A stretch of DNA of 64,000 bases from Methanobrevibacter cuticularis (GCF_001639285.1 NZ_LWMW01000087.1:38432-102431), one strand, 5' to 3'. Positions 47,899 to 58,177 are shown, counted from the first letter of the stretch. Notes: generated from the letters alone by a model not told the origin. Made by a program: numbers and translations.

Positions 47899-49599
47899 AT
47901 GAATACTTCTAAAGCTTTAGTAGAGATTCTTGAAGAATCAAATATTAATTTCATATTTGGCCATCCTGGTGAACAGATATTGCCTTTTTATAAGGCTCTT
48001 AATACCTCTAAAATAAAACATATATTATGTAAAAATGAACAAGGAGCAGCAATGGCTGCAGATGCCTATGCTCGAAGTTCTGGAAATTTTGGAACTTGTT
48101 TAGCCACTGCTGGGCCAGGAGCACTGAATATGGTCATGGGAATAGCTACAGCTTTTAAAGATCATGTTCCAATGCTTGTAATAACAGGGGATGTTCCAAA
48201 TAGCTTCAAAGCAAATAATACGTTTCAAGATGTTGATTTAGTATCCATTTTTGAACCTATAACTATTAAAACTTTCAATCCACATAATGGAAAAACAGCT
48301 ATTTTAAATATTAAAGAGGCTATAGAAATACTAACAAAAGATCCACGTGGACCAGTTCATTTAAATCTACCTAAAGATGTTTTACTTGATGAAGATATTG
48401 GGAAATCAATTAAGAAAAAAATTAATTTTACTCCGAATTATGATTACTCTAATATCGATTTAGTTATTGAAAAATTAGAAATAGCGAAAAAACCATTAAT
48501 AATTCTTGGAGCAGGAATAAGATGGTCAAAGACTTCTGAAGACATTAAGACATTACTAAATAAATATGATGTTCCAATAGCTACCACATACCATGGAAAC
48601 GGAATCATCGAAAATAATAATAAATTGAATCTAGGGATGGTTGGTGTTCGTGGAACTTCAATAGCTAACTTTGTATTTAAAAATTCGGACTTAATTTTAG
48701 TCTTAGGTGCGAGCTTAAATGAAAGAACGCTGAATGTGGATAATAAGCCACTAACAGAATTATCTGATATTTTTAGAGAATATAAGTCTAAAATCATCCA
48801 TGTAAATATTGATAAATCTTCACTTAAAGGGAAAATTAATGTCCATGGTGATATTAAAGAAGTTTTAAATTATTTTAAAAATAATGATGGTATTTTTAGT
48901 AATATTAGCACAGAATGGATTAATGGAATTTACAAAAATCATTTTGAAGATGAAGATAAATATGGACATAATAATAATGTTCAAATCAAAGATAAATCAA
49001 TAAAGATTGGAAAAAATGATGTTGAAACTAATAAAAACCTTTTAAAACCTCAAATAGCTATTAAAACAATTTTAAATAATTATCAAAATAGTTATATAGT
49101 TAATGATGCAGGAAGCCATACCACATGGGTGACATTATTTTGGGAGCCAAATGAAGGTGGTCAACTAGTTTACTCTGGAGGTATGGCTCCTATGGGTTAT
49201 GGTTTACCTGGAGCTATTGGTGTTAGTATAGCTAATCCTGAAAGGAAAGTGGGTGTTATCGTCGGCGATGGTGGAATTCAGATGAATATTCAAGAATTAG
49301 CCACTATTTTTGAATATAATTTACCAATAACCATATTTCTTCTTAACAATTCTCAACTTGGTATAATAAGACAATGGGAAAAGCTTTTCTATGATATGGA
49401 TCCTTATGAAGTTAATCTTGAAAATCCTAACTTTGTAGAAATAGCTAATGCTTACCATATTGATTCAAAAAGAGTTTTTACAAAAAATGAGTTGGATATA
49501 GCTATTGATGAAATTAAAAATTATAAAAAACCATTTTTAATAGAAATATTAGTTGATGAGGAAGATATACCTTTACCTGGAAATCTCAAAAAGAAATAG
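47899..49599 (+). CDS. Thiamine-diphosphate enzyme, acetolactate synthase large-subunit-like
   Basis: 566 residues with the three-domain layout of the family. The catalytic Glu47 lies in CKNEQGAAMAADAYAR, with GHPGEQILPF before it. The ThDP/Mg motif is GDGGIQMNIQELATIFEYNLPITIFLLNN (GDG from 456). It may form acetolactate for branched-chain amino acids, but no small subunit gene adjoins, so another 2-keto acid carboligation or decarboxylation is possible. No strong ribosome binding site precedes the ATG; it may be leaderless. Confidence 0.8.
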   Translation: MNTSKALVEILEESNINFIFGHPGEQILPFYKALNTSKIKHILCKNEQGAAMAADAYARSSGNFGTCLATAGPGALNMVMGIATAFKDHVPMLVITGDVPNSFKANNTFQDVDLVSIFEPITIKTFNPHNGKTAILNIKEAIEILTKDPRGPVHLNLPKDVLLDEDIGKSIKKKINFTPNYDYSNIDLVIEKLEIAKKPLIILGAGIRWSKTSEDIKTLLNKYDVPIATTYHGNGIIENNNKLNLGMVGVRGTSIANFVFKNSDLILVLGASLNERTLNVDNKPLTELSDIFREYKSKIIHVNIDKSSLKGKINVHGDIKEVLNYFKNNDGIFSNISTEWINGIYKNHFEDEDKYGHNNNVQIKDKSIKIGKNDVETNKNLLKPQIAIKTILNNYQNSYIVNDAGSHTTWVTLFWEPNEGGQLVYSGGMAPMGYGLPGAIGVSIANPERKVGVIVGDGGIQMNIQELATIFEYNLPITIFLLNNSQLGIIRQWEKLFYDMDPYEVNLENPNFVEIANAYHIDSKRVFTKNELDIAIDEIKNYKKPFLIEILVDEEDIPLPGNLKKK

Positions 49600-49616
49600 T
49601 AGTAAAAATACTTTAA

Positions 49617-49718
49617 AATTTTATTTCAACCTTTTTTTATTTTTAATTTAAAATTTTCTTTCATTTTTATTTCAAACCTTTTTTTATTTTTAATTTGAAA
49701 TTTTCTTTCATTTTTATT
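49617..49718. repeat. 46-bp tandem duplication
   Basis: Two near-identical copies starting TTATTTCAA(A)CCTTTTTTT, at 49621 and 49667, in the spacer after the ThDP enzyme. T-rich, so it could double as a terminator. Confidence 0.85.
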
Positions 49719-49734
49719 GATGTAGGCGCTTTAT

Positions 49735-50424
49735 ATGAATATTGGAGAGATTATAGAAAAATTCGAAGAGTTAGCTGATCCAGAACAAATTGAGGGTATG
49801 GCAAGATTTGGAATTAATCCTAAAAATACTTACGCTCTTAGAATGCCAGTAATTAAAAAAATAGCTAAAGAAGCTGGAAAAAGTCATGAATTAGCTATTA
49901 AATTATGGGAAATTGATACAAGAGAAACTAGAATCATGGCTTCTCTTGTTGACATTCCTAAAGAGGTTACTTCCAAGCAGATGGATCAATGGGTAAATGA
50001 GTTTGATTACTGGGAAATTTGTGATCAGTGTTGTATTAACCTTTTTAGAAAAACAGAATTTGCATATACTAAAGTTTTTGAATGGACTAAAAATGATAAA
50101 GAATTTGTAAAAAGAGCGGGATTTGTTCTAATAGCTGTATTGGCAGTTCATGATAAAAAAGCAGATGATGATGTATTTATAGAACTTCTACCTATTATAA
50201 AAAGAGAATCAACTGATGGGAGGAAATTAGTTAAAAAAGCTGTTAATTGGGCTTTACGTCAAATTGGAAAAAGAAACCTAAATTTAAACAAAATAGCTAT
50301 TGATTTTGCAATTGAAATTGACAAAATTGATTCAAAATCAGCTCATTGGATAGCTAAAGATGTAATTAGAGAATTAACAAGTGATAAAGTTCAAAAAAGG
50401 CTAAAAATGAGAAAAAATAGATAA
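49735..50424 (+). CDS. DNA alkylation repair protein (AlkD-like HEAT repeats)
   Basis: A 229-residue all-helical HEAT-like protein of the AlkD family, glycosylases that remove alkylated bases. Family patterns RMPVIKKIAKEAGKSHELAIKLWEIDTRETRIMA, WVNEFDYWEICDQCC, KRAGFVLIA and KKAVNWALRQIGKRN are present. It has a basic C-terminus. It is probably active in DNA repair; lesion range unknown. Confidence 0.9.
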   Translation: MNIGEIIEKFEELADPEQIEGMARFGINPKNTYALRMPVIKKIAKEAGKSHELAIKLWEIDTRETRIMASLVDIPKEVTSKQMDQWVNEFDYWEICDQCCINLFRKTEFAYTKVFEWTKNDKEFVKRAGFVLIAVLAVHDKKADDDVFIELLPIIKRESTDGRKLVKKAVNWALRQIGKRNLNLNKIAIDFAIEIDKIDSKSAHWIAKDVIRELTSDKVQKRLKMRKNR

Positions 50425-50790
50425 TTCATATTTAGACTACTATTTTAATTACATTTATTATTTTCAATTGCATTTATTATTTTCATTACATTTATTATTT
50501 TCAATTAGATTTATTATTTTCAATTAGATTTATTATTTTCAATTAGATTTATTATTTTCAATTAGATTTATTGTTTTTAATAATATTCATCATTTTTTTC
50601 AAAAAATTTATAACGTTCTTATCATAATATAACTATTGTTATATTATAATAGATAAAATGATTAAGAAAAAATATATAAAAAATATATAAAAAGATTATT
50701 TTCTATTTATATTTCCTATTTATATTTTTTATTTAATTATTTCTTATTAATATACTCTAATTAATTTAAAAAAGCTTATAAGTTGTTATT
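50425..50790. repeat. Spacer with a 19-bp tandem repeat
   Basis: CAATTAGATTTATTATTTT recurs every 19 bases from 50502 to about 50575 (four exact copies), with degenerate copies from about 50454. No gene in the spacer. Confidence 0.9.
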
Positions 50791-51987
50791 ATGGGAAAAA
50801 TAGAGAAAAATTATGAAAAACTTAGTTTTCAAACAAGAGCTATCCATGTAGGTAATAAGATAGATAAAGAAACAAAAGCAATTAAACGTCCTATAACTAT
50901 GGGGAATAGTTATGAATTGCCTTATGATCCAAGTAATTTAAATTGGAGTAGTGCTGATGGAAATCTTTACACAAGAAATGGTGGTTCTAATCAACAATAT
51001 CTACAGGAACGAATTAAGTCATTAGAAAATGGTGAGGACTGTATAGTTCTTGCAAGTGGAGTTGCAGCACTATCTGGTCTATTTTTTGCTCTTCTTGAAA
51101 GTGGTGATCATGTAATATTTTCAAATGTCACATATATTGCAACGTATCGTTTACTCAATGAATTATTCAATAAAAAATTCAATGTTCAAACAACAATCGT
51201 AGATACTTCTGATTCTAAAGCAGTAAAAGATGCAATTCGTCCCAATACAAAACTGATTCACATTGAAACTCCAGGAAATCCAACTCTCTCTATTTCTAGC
51301 ATAAGAGAAATAGCTAAAATAGCACATGAAAATGATGCATTACTCTCTGTTGATAATACATTAGCTTCTCCATTTAATCAACGCCCTTTAGAATTAGGGG
51401 CAGATTTTTCGATTGAAAGTCTCACAAAATATATAAATGGTCATGGAGATTCTATGGGAGGATCAATCACAGGTAAAAAGAAATATTTAGACATTATTCG
51501 TCAACAATCACAGGTTAATCTTGGTGCTGCAATTAGTCCATTTAATGCTTGGTTAATAATGAGAGGGTGCGTAACTTTACCACTTAGGATGAAACAACAT
51601 AACGAAAATGCATTAAGAATTGCTAAATTTTTGGAAAGTCTTCCAATTGTTAGTTTTGTTTCATATCCTGGATTAAAAAGCCATAAAAATCATGAAATAG
51701 CTAATTCACAAATGGTGCCTGGCTTTGGTGGCGTTCTTTCATTTGGTCTTAATACCAACCACGAAACACATAATAAATTTGTTAGTAATCTAAATTTAAT
51801 CACATCTGCAGTTTCACTAGGACATGATGAAAGTTTAATAGTTTTTATCGGTGAAAATGATGAAAGACAGTATTTATATTTTGAAGAATTTCATAATGGC
51901 TTTTTCAGACTTAGTGTAGGAATAGAAGATGCTGATGATATAATCGAAGATATCAAACAAGCCTTAAAAAAGATAGGTTTATTATAA
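50791..51987 (+). CDS. Cys/Met metabolism PLP enzyme (MetB/cystathionine synthase-lyase type)
   Basis: A 398-residue PLP-dependent enzyme of the cystathionine gamma-synthase group. The PLP lysine is Lys213 in SLTKYINGHGD. SFQTRAIHVG opens the protein, and DCIVLASGVAALSG, HIETPGNPTLSISSI and SVDNTLASPFNQRPLELGADF are characteristic. It could act as gamma-synthase, gamma-lyase or homocysteine synthase; sequence alone does not say which. It is monocistronic. Confidence 0.88.
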   Translation: MGKIEKNYEKLSFQTRAIHVGNKIDKETKAIKRPITMGNSYELPYDPSNLNWSSADGNLYTRNGGSNQQYLQERIKSLENGEDCIVLASGVAALSGLFFALLESGDHVIFSNVTYIATYRLLNELFNKKFNVQTTIVDTSDSKAVKDAIRPNTKLIHIETPGNPTLSISSIREIAKIAHENDALLSVDNTLASPFNQRPLELGADFSIESLTKYINGHGDSMGGSITGKKKYLDIIRQQSQVNLGAAISPFNAWLIMRGCVTLPLRMKQHNENALRIAKFLESLPIVSFVSYPGLKSHKNHEIANSQMVPGFGGVLSFGLNTNHETHNKFVSNLNLITSAVSLGHDESLIVFIGENDERQYLYFEEFHNGFFRLSVGIEDADDIIEDIKQALKKIGLL

Positions 51988-52299
51988 TTCATGAATAACT
52001 TAGCTATTTATAGTTAAGATGCAATGTTCACCTTTAATAGTTTTTTAAACTGTTTTAGAAAAGATTCAATTTTTAATAATTTAAATATAGTTATGGAGAT
52101 TGAGTTTGAAAATGATAATTTTAGTATAGATACCTAAAATATATCTAATAGATAATAACTATATAAATAAATTATCTAAAATATATATTTTTAATATTTC
52201 TAGTTTTTAATTCTTAACTCTATTATTATATCCATATTATATATTTTTAATATTTCTAATTTTTAATTCTTAATTCTATTATTATATCCATATTTTTAA
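51988..52299. other. Spacer with ~57-bp duplication
   Basis: The stretch with ATATTTTTAATATTTCTA(G/A)TTTTTAATTCTTAA occurs twice at about 52185-52295. It lies between convergent genes, so it likely serves as both terminators. Confidence 0.6.
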
Positions 52300-54273
52300 T
52301 TATAATGAATCAAGGCCGTTTCTGATTATTAAAATATTTTTTCTCCATTTATTTATAAATTTTCTTATGATATTGTATTGATCTTCAATTTTTTTATTTT
52401 TAAGATCTTGTAAGGTATCGTTCATTCCTTTTAAACTATTTAGATTGTCTAAAGATATATTGATCTCATAAGTAAGGTATTTAGTTAGTTGACGAAATCT
52501 AAACAAAAGTTTTTTATCATTTTCTTCTTCTATGAGTGAATTCAACAAAATTGCAAGTTTTATATTAACTTCAAAAGGTTTTAAAATCTCTTTTCTAAAC
52601 ATACTATAGTACTGAGTCCAATCATCTAAAAAATCACTTGTAGATATTATAAATTCATCATATTCTGATTCTTCTTTATTTATATTTTTAACTACATCTT
52701 CTTTTAATTCTCCACTTAATTCATCAGGATTATCAATATCTTCTTTTAATTCTTCACTTAATTCATCAGGATTATCAATATCTTCTTCTTTTTCTTCCCA
52801 TTCTGAATTGTAAAAATCATCCACTATCTTTTTATTTATTAATTCACTGTAATACGCAGTGAACAACTCTAATTTTTCATTTAAATCAAAGAAAAAAGAA
52901 GTTAAATATAAAAAATAGCTATTTATTGAAGGCATTTTTAATTCTTTTTTCATTTTTTCTATTATTTTATGAATCTCTGAGTTTTCATTATCCTTCATAT
53001 AGAGAATAAATGAGAATCTTCTAAGAGAATTTTTATAATCGAATTCTTCAAAAAGTTTAAAATCATCTAATTCTTTATATCCCAATTTTTCATCATCTGA
53101 TTGTCCATATTCTAATTTTTTATCCTTTAATTCTTCATATATAACTTTTTCATCATTGGACTGTTTATCTTCTAATTTATCATCCTCTGATTTTTCATTA
53201 GCATTTTTAATAATATCTAAATAATTATTTTGGTTCATTTCATTTTTTAATTCATTATTATCTAAAAAAGCATTATTACTTAAATACTCTTCAATTTCAT
53301 TTATTATCTTTTCAGCTTCCTTTTTCCTAAGATATAATTCTGTCAAGTCATGAACTGCTGATTTACACTCTTTATTTGTTAAATGTATGAAACCTTCTTC
53401 TATAAGATAAATGGCAGTATCTTCTAAGGAATTCTTTCCAAAACCTTCAACATATTCTTTTAGAGGGTATTCATTTTCTTCAAATAGCTCAGAAATAGCA
53501 TCTTGTTCTATTTTTTTAGGTTTAAAATTATAAAGATATTTACCTATAGATGTAAGTAGCACGAAAATTGAGGATAAATTTTCATTGATTAGTGGAGTGT
53601 AATGATCGAATAATCTAGTTCTCTTGGCAGTTCTTTTTTCTTGATATATTATATCAGTTAGCTGTTTTTTAATAAGTTTATAAAATTCCTCAGAATCATA
53701 ATAGCTAGTATATTTGTATCCTTCTGATTTTAAAGATTTTTTAAACCCATGCACTGTTTTTAGAGGATTTTGATTATAATTTTCAAATAAGCTATTTTCT
53801 CTATTTGAAAAATAGAAGAATGATTTCTCTTTTTCTTTATCAAAACTTTTGAATTCTCTAATTAAATCATATTCATCATCTTGCAGTGATTTTCTTGCAA
53901 TTAATATGTATATATTAGAATAATTTTCAATTAATGAATATTCAATACCTTTTATTTTGAAGCAACCTTCTTTAAATTGATAATCACATGCTTCATATTT
54001 ATCAAAAAGTACATCGGAGATGGATATGGGACTTAAGTTCTCAAGCTCTTTTATTTTCTTTTCAGATTTTTCTTCTTTTAATATCAGCTGTGATATAAAA
54101 TCTTTTGCATAGCTATTTCCAATTATTTTAAATAAAACTAATTTTTCAGGTTTAATTCTAGAATTTAATTCAATTATAGCTTTTATAAATTCTAATAGCT
54201 CATTTTTAGTATTAGGTAATGTTGAAATAAAAATATTTATTATTTTCACATCTGCTTGGCTTTTATAGATCAT
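52300..54273 (-). CDS. Large protein of unknown function, acidic, divergent from a helicase gene
   Basis: 657 residues; I do not recognise the family. The N-terminal ~150 residues look like an alpha/beta domain (VKIINIFIST, LVLFKIIGNS, NIYILIARKS, KSFFYFS strands alternating with helices). The FIST start and the later polar segment loosely recall DUF4062 or TIR-like sensors, which is speculation. The middle and C-terminal parts are helical and Glu/Asp/Lys-rich, with short repeats (DIDNPDELSEELKE twice around 500-530 and KLEYGQSDDEK-type units around 385). It shares a divergent 594-base promoter region with the XPD/DinG-like helicase. Confidence 0.6.
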   Translation of the reverse strand: MIYKSQADVKIINIFISTLPNTKNELLEFIKAIIELNSRIKPEKLVLFKIIGNSYAKDFISQLILKEEKSEKKIKELENLSPISISDVLFDKYEACDYQFKEGCFKIKGIEYSLIENYSNIYILIARKSLQDDEYDLIREFKSFDKEKEKSFFYFSNRENSLFENYNQNPLKTVHGFKKSLKSEGYKYTSYYDSEEFYKLIKKQLTDIIYQEKRTAKRTRLFDHYTPLINENLSSIFVLLTSIGKYLYNFKPKKIEQDAISELFEENEYPLKEYVEGFGKNSLEDTAIYLIEEGFIHLTNKECKSAVHDLTELYLRKKEAEKIINEIEEYLSNNAFLDNNELKNEMNQNNYLDIIKNANEKSEDDKLEDKQSNDEKVIYEELKDKKLEYGQSDDEKLGYKELDDFKLFEEFDYKNSLRRFSFILYMKDNENSEIHKIIEKMKKELKMPSINSYFLYLTSFFFDLNEKLELFTAYYSELINKKIVDDFYNSEWEEKEEDIDNPDELSEELKEDIDNPDELSGELKEDVVKNINKEESEYDEFIISTSDFLDDWTQYYSMFRKEILKPFEVNIKLAILLNSLIEEENDKKLLFRFRQLTKYLTYEINISLDNLNSLKGMNDTLQDLKNKKIEDQYNIIRKFINKWRKNILIIRNGLDSL

Positions 54274-54867
54274 AAATATTCACACAGCTCTTTACATAAT
54301 TCAATATCATTAGTTTAATTGTTTCATTGTCCATAGAAATTATAGTAATTAGTTTCTATTTTTTAATTTATAAACATTTTTTAAAGTATTTACTATTTTT
54401 TTAAAACATATTTAAAATGGTCATTGATTGATATTTTAGTATTTTTGTAGTGTTAGTATTTCTAATATTTTTGTATTTTTAGTATCTTTAATATTTTTAA
54501 TATTTTTCTAGCTTTATACTTTAATATACTTATAATAAAAGATTATTTTTCAAGTGCTCTATGAAAATCAGTTAATATTAGTTTAGCTTAAATTGAATAA
54601 TATGATAACTAAAGTATCATCACTAAAATATGATAACTAAAATGTTATTATTATAACTTATTTCTATTATTTTCATTGAAATAGAGGGGTTACTAAATAC
54701 TATTAATAATATCAATACTATCAATATTATCAATAATATTAATACTATTAATAATCATAATAGAAATCTGTGGATAATATGACGATTTAAGGGTTTTTAA
54801 ATAATATACGGATAATATTTAGATATTAAATCATTTTAACATGAAATGCTTATTTGGGGTATGAAGG
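54274..54867. other. Divergent intergenic region
   Basis: AT-rich. 54696-54755 is a run of ACTATTAATAAT/ATCAATATTAT trinucleotide-like repeats; 54440-54510 repeats AGTATTTTTAATATTTTT-like units. Promoters for both flanking genes are expected. No gene seen. Confidence 0.5.
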
Positions 54868-56613
54868 TTGAATTTAGATATAACTAAGGACGAATTTGAT
54901 AAGATAGGATATAACCATAATAAAACTAATAGCTTAACAAACTATAAAAATATTCCAAATGAGATCATTGAAAATTTCCCTTTTACTGAACCAAGAAAAG
55001 GGCAATTGGAAATAATTTCAGAGATATATCACGCTATAGAAAAAGGATATAAATATATTGTTTTAGAAGCTGGAACAGGAACAGGGAAATCAGTTATAGC
55101 TGCTACCTTAGCAAAAATGTACAACTCAACATTTATTTTAACCATGACTAAACAGCTTCAAGAACAGTATTTAAATGATTTTAAAGACCATAATTTTCAT
55201 GTAATAAAAGGAAGGAATAATTTCAAGTGCATGGAAAAATCATTATATTCTAACTCATATCAAGAAAAATCAAGTTGCAATAATGGAACTTGTCTTGAAA
55301 GATATGATTTTAAATGTAAATATGGGTTATCAAACATCGATTCGGCTGATGTTTATGGATTAGAACATGCTTTCAAGTCTTATTATTGGAAAGATGATGT
55401 TCATTGCAAATATTGGAGTCAAAAAGCAGAAGGTATAAATTCAGATCTTGTAATAATGAATTATGATTATGCATTGTATGAATTTAATTATCCTCATGAT
55501 TTTGCAAAAAGGAATCTATTAATCCTTGATGAAGCACATAACATTGAAAAAAAGATAATGGGCTTTGTTGAGCTAGAATTAATAAAAGAAGACTTAGAAA
55601 ACGAAATAAAATTAAAAATAGCTGATGATGAAATAAAACATATGGAAAAAGAAGGATATGTTTCATGGATAAGCTTTGTAAAATATATAAAAAGAAGATA
55701 TAACAAAGAATCTAAAAAATTCATAAAAAAAATATCTAAAAAGAAAGATAATGAAACTGAAGCAATAATACGAAAATTAAAAGATGAAATTGACAAATTT
55801 AACAGATTCATAAATTATATTGAAAAAGACCCTAAAAATTGGATAATGATTCATGAAAAAGATTCTATATTCTTTAAGCCACTGAAAATTCATGAGTATG
55901 CTAAAGATTATCTTTTAAATTACGGAGATATTTGTTTATTCATGAGTGCGACAATTTTAGATTATGAAAAATTTGCAGAGTGGCTAGGTCTTAATAAAAA
56001 AGAGGTTTATCATTTAAAAGTTGAAACTCCATTTTCAGTTTCAAAACGACCCATTGAATCAAATAAAACTGTTGACATGACTTATAGAAAATTAAAAAAA
56101 AATGCTCCAGAAACATTAGATATTATATCAGAAATCCTAAATAAACACAAAAATGATAAAGGATTGATTCACACTGTAAGTTATAAATGTAAAGATTATT
56201 TAATAAAAAATTTAAATAATTCTCGTTTAATAACTCATGATGCAGACAATAGATTTGAAATTTTAAATAAATTTGAGAAAAGTAAGAAGCCATTGGTGCT
56301 TTTGAGTCCTTCTATGAATGAAGGAGTGAATCTTCCTTATGATAAATGTAGATTTCAAATTATTTATAAGCTTCCTTTTCCAAGTACAAGTGATAAACAA
56401 GTAAGTATGAGGATAAAAAGTGATAGACATTGGTACCCATATCAAACAATAATGAATTTAGTACAAGCATATGGCAGAGGAATGAGGGCTGAAGATGATT
56501 ATTGCCAAACTTATATAATTGACAGTCGTTTGAAATTTTATGCAGAAAAAAGTCCATTATATAGGCGACTAGTACCTAAATTCTTCAAAGAAGCTATTGC
56601 TGAAAGGGAATAA
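54868..56613 (+). CDS. XPD/DinG-like superfamily 2 helicase with Fe-S cysteines
   Basis: A 581-residue ATP-dependent DNA helicase. Walker A AGTGTGKS is at 68-75. Four Cys between motifs I and II (121, 137, 142, 150) are placed like the XPD/DinG iron-sulfur cluster. The Walker B box LDEAHN is near 220, with SATILDYEKFAEWLG and the C-terminal motif VQAYGRGMRAEDDYCQTYIID. The family unwinds 5'-3' in repair or R-loop removal. Start TTG 54868. No neighbour reveals a pathway; the divergent unknown gene is the only candidate partner. Confidence 0.88.
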   Translation: MNLDITKDEFDKIGYNHNKTNSLTNYKNIPNEIIENFPFTEPRKGQLEIISEIYHAIEKGYKYIVLEAGTGTGKSVIAATLAKMYNSTFILTMTKQLQEQYLNDFKDHNFHVIKGRNNFKCMEKSLYSNSYQEKSSCNNGTCLERYDFKCKYGLSNIDSADVYGLEHAFKSYYWKDDVHCKYWSQKAEGINSDLVIMNYDYALYEFNYPHDFAKRNLLILDEAHNIEKKIMGFVELELIKEDLENEIKLKIADDEIKHMEKEGYVSWISFVKYIKRRYNKESKKFIKKISKKKDNETEAIIRKLKDEIDKFNRFINYIEKDPKNWIMIHEKDSIFFKPLKIHEYAKDYLLNYGDICLFMSATILDYEKFAEWLGLNKKEVYHLKVETPFSVSKRPIESNKTVDMTYRKLKKNAPETLDIISEILNKHKNDKGLIHTVSYKCKDYLIKNLNNSRLITHDADNRFEILNKFEKSKKPLVLLSPSMNEGVNLPYDKCRFQIIYKLPFPSTSDKQVSMRIKSDRHWYPYQTIMNLVQAYGRGMRAEDDYCQTYIIDSRLKFYAEKSPLYRRLVPKFFKEAIAERE

Positions 56614-56751
56614 GATAATTGAAATTTATTAGTTGAATGATTTTTCATAATTCACACAAGCATAAAGAATGAATTATAATGAAAAGTTTTATATAAAAAA
56701 TTAAACATATAACTAATAATGTTATAATAGGTTATTCTTGGAGAAAATCAC

Positions 56752-57075
56752 ATGACTACTCGATTTGATGAAAGTACTATAGTTGATTATTTAAATAACT
56801 TCAAGAAAGAACATATAAGACGAAATCATAAGTATAATGATAAAATCAAAAAGAGAAAAATCTCTCATGAAGAAATTGTTAAATTTTTAACTGAAGAAGA
56901 ACCTCTTCTTATTGAGCAACAAGAATCTAAAAAATTTGCTTTATTTTATGATTATAATACTAACTACATTATTAAGATTATAATTGTTCTAAAAGATAAA
57001 TTTATAAATCTTCCAACTGCACATCCAATAAAAAAAGGCAGCTTTGAAAATATTAAAGAGGGAAAAGAAAAATGA
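56752..57075 (+). CDS. DUF4258-like small protein (probable toxin-like partner)
   Basis: 107 residues. A basic N-terminal helix region (KKEHIRRNHKYNDKIKKRKIS) is followed by a conserved core SHEEIVKFLTEEEPLLIEQQESKKFALFYDYNTNYIIKIIIVLKD, compatible with the DUF4258 RelE-like fold. It is homologous to the frameshifted gene at 5665-5963. It overlaps its DUF2283 neighbour by four bases (ATGA). GGAG precedes the ATG. Toxin-like function is a hypothesis from the pairing. Confidence 0.6.
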   Translation: MTTRFDESTIVDYLNNFKKEHIRRNHKYNDKIKKRKISHEEIVKFLTEEEPLLIEQQESKKFALFYDYNTNYIIKIIIVLKDKFINLPTAHPIKKGSFENIKEGKEK

Positions 57076-57449
57076 AAAAAAAGGTAATGGAAGTAGATTA
57101 TGATTATGAAAATGATATTCTATTTGCTTTTTTAGATGACGAATATTATAAAGACTTTGAATACTCAGAATTTTTAGATAGTTCAGTAAGCATAGACTTT
57201 GACAAAAAATCTATCCCTATTGGTATTGAAATATCAAATGCATCTAAAAAATTCAATACAAAAAAACAATACCTAAATGATATACTGAGTGGAGCATTAT
57301 ATATTTCAATTCATGAAAAAAAAATTGAATTAAATGTCAACTTATTTGTAATAATCCATAACAAGCCTACTTCTTTAAATCCAATTGATTTAGTTGAAGA
57401 TAACATTTTAAACATGCCTAACATTGAAACTTCAATGGCAATAGCCTAA
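57072..57449 (+). CDS. DUF2283 family protein, second copy
   Basis: 125 residues with EVDYDYENDILFAFL, VSIDFDKKSIPIGIEISNASKKF as DUF2283 core, then a C-terminal beta-rich part (ELNVNLFVIIHNKP) shared with the homologue at 5301-5672. Translationally coupled to the upstream DUF4258-like gene. Both loci have the same gene order, which argues for a functional two-gene unit. Confidence 0.65.
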   Translation: MKKKVMEVDYDYENDILFAFLDDEYYKDFEYSEFLDSSVSIDFDKKSIPIGIEISNASKKFNTKKQYLNDILSGALYISIHEKKIELNVNLFVIIHNKPTSLNPIDLVEDNILNMPNIETSMAIA

Positions 57450-57627
57450 AAAATAAAAAATCTCAATATCACAAACTAATAAAGGCTATAACTTTGAGGA
57501 GTTAAAATATCACTTTTAATCTTTTTTTAATTAGATTCTACTTAATGTAAATTGGCGTATGACTTAAGTTAGCTATATTAATTATAATTGGCTTTTTATT
57601 TTTATTCTATTGTTTTTAATCTTTGTG

Positions 57628-57975
57628 TTATTCATTATTCAGAATAACATTTTCATAGTAGTCGCTTATTGATCTTTCAATAGCTAGTTGTGGGTCAGCT
57701 ATTTCATTAAGTCTTCTAGGACCTATTTTTGCAAATCATATTTTTAATTGTTCTATATTAGGTTATGGTATTGATTGAATTATTCTTAATATTCAATCAG
57801 TCTCAGCTACATCTGTTAATTGCATTTTTTTATCTTTTGCATGAGAATTTTAAGCGGTTACAATTTGTAACCAGTTTATTTCCTTCATTCAAAGGCTTTT
57901 TCAGCACTTTCCAATAATTTCTAGGATATTCACTTTCACTAAGCACATCTATAACAGCTATGACTTAAAAAACCA
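57628..57975 (-). pseudogene. Dead DinD/BRO-type antirepressor gene
   Basis: On the minus strand, joined frames read IAVIDVLSESEYPRNYWKVL, then (after a frameshift near 57830) QLTDVAETD-stop-ILRIIQSIP-stop-PNIEQLKI-stop-FAKIGPRRLNEIADPQLAIE, ending at 57628. This resembles the family typified by DinD and phage BRO antirepressors (TDVADTEGILRIIQSI ... ADPELAIERA). At least three stops and one frameshift make it inactive. It lies beside the DUF4258/DUF2283 pair, so this patch probably came in with mobile DNA. Confidence 0.7.
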
Positions 57976-57984
57976 TTCTTCTTT

Positions 57985-58150
57985 ATTTGAATTTAAAAAA
58001 GAAATAAGATAAGTGTTTGGATTTAAGAGTAAATGGGGGAAAATGAGATAAGTATTTGGGTTTAAGAGTAAATGGGGGAAAATGAGATAAGTGTTTGGAT
58101 TTAAGAGTAAAATGAGGAAAGAAATAAGATAAATATTTGAATTTAAAAAT
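57985..58150. repeat. 39-bp tandem repeats
   Basis: Units of the form GATAAGTGTTTGGATTTAAG with AGTAAATGGGGGAAAATGA recur three times with high identity and twice in degenerate form, immediately after the aminotransferase stop codon. Confidence 0.9.
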
Positions 58151-58177
58151 AAAAAGAATAAAATAAATAAAAAAAGT

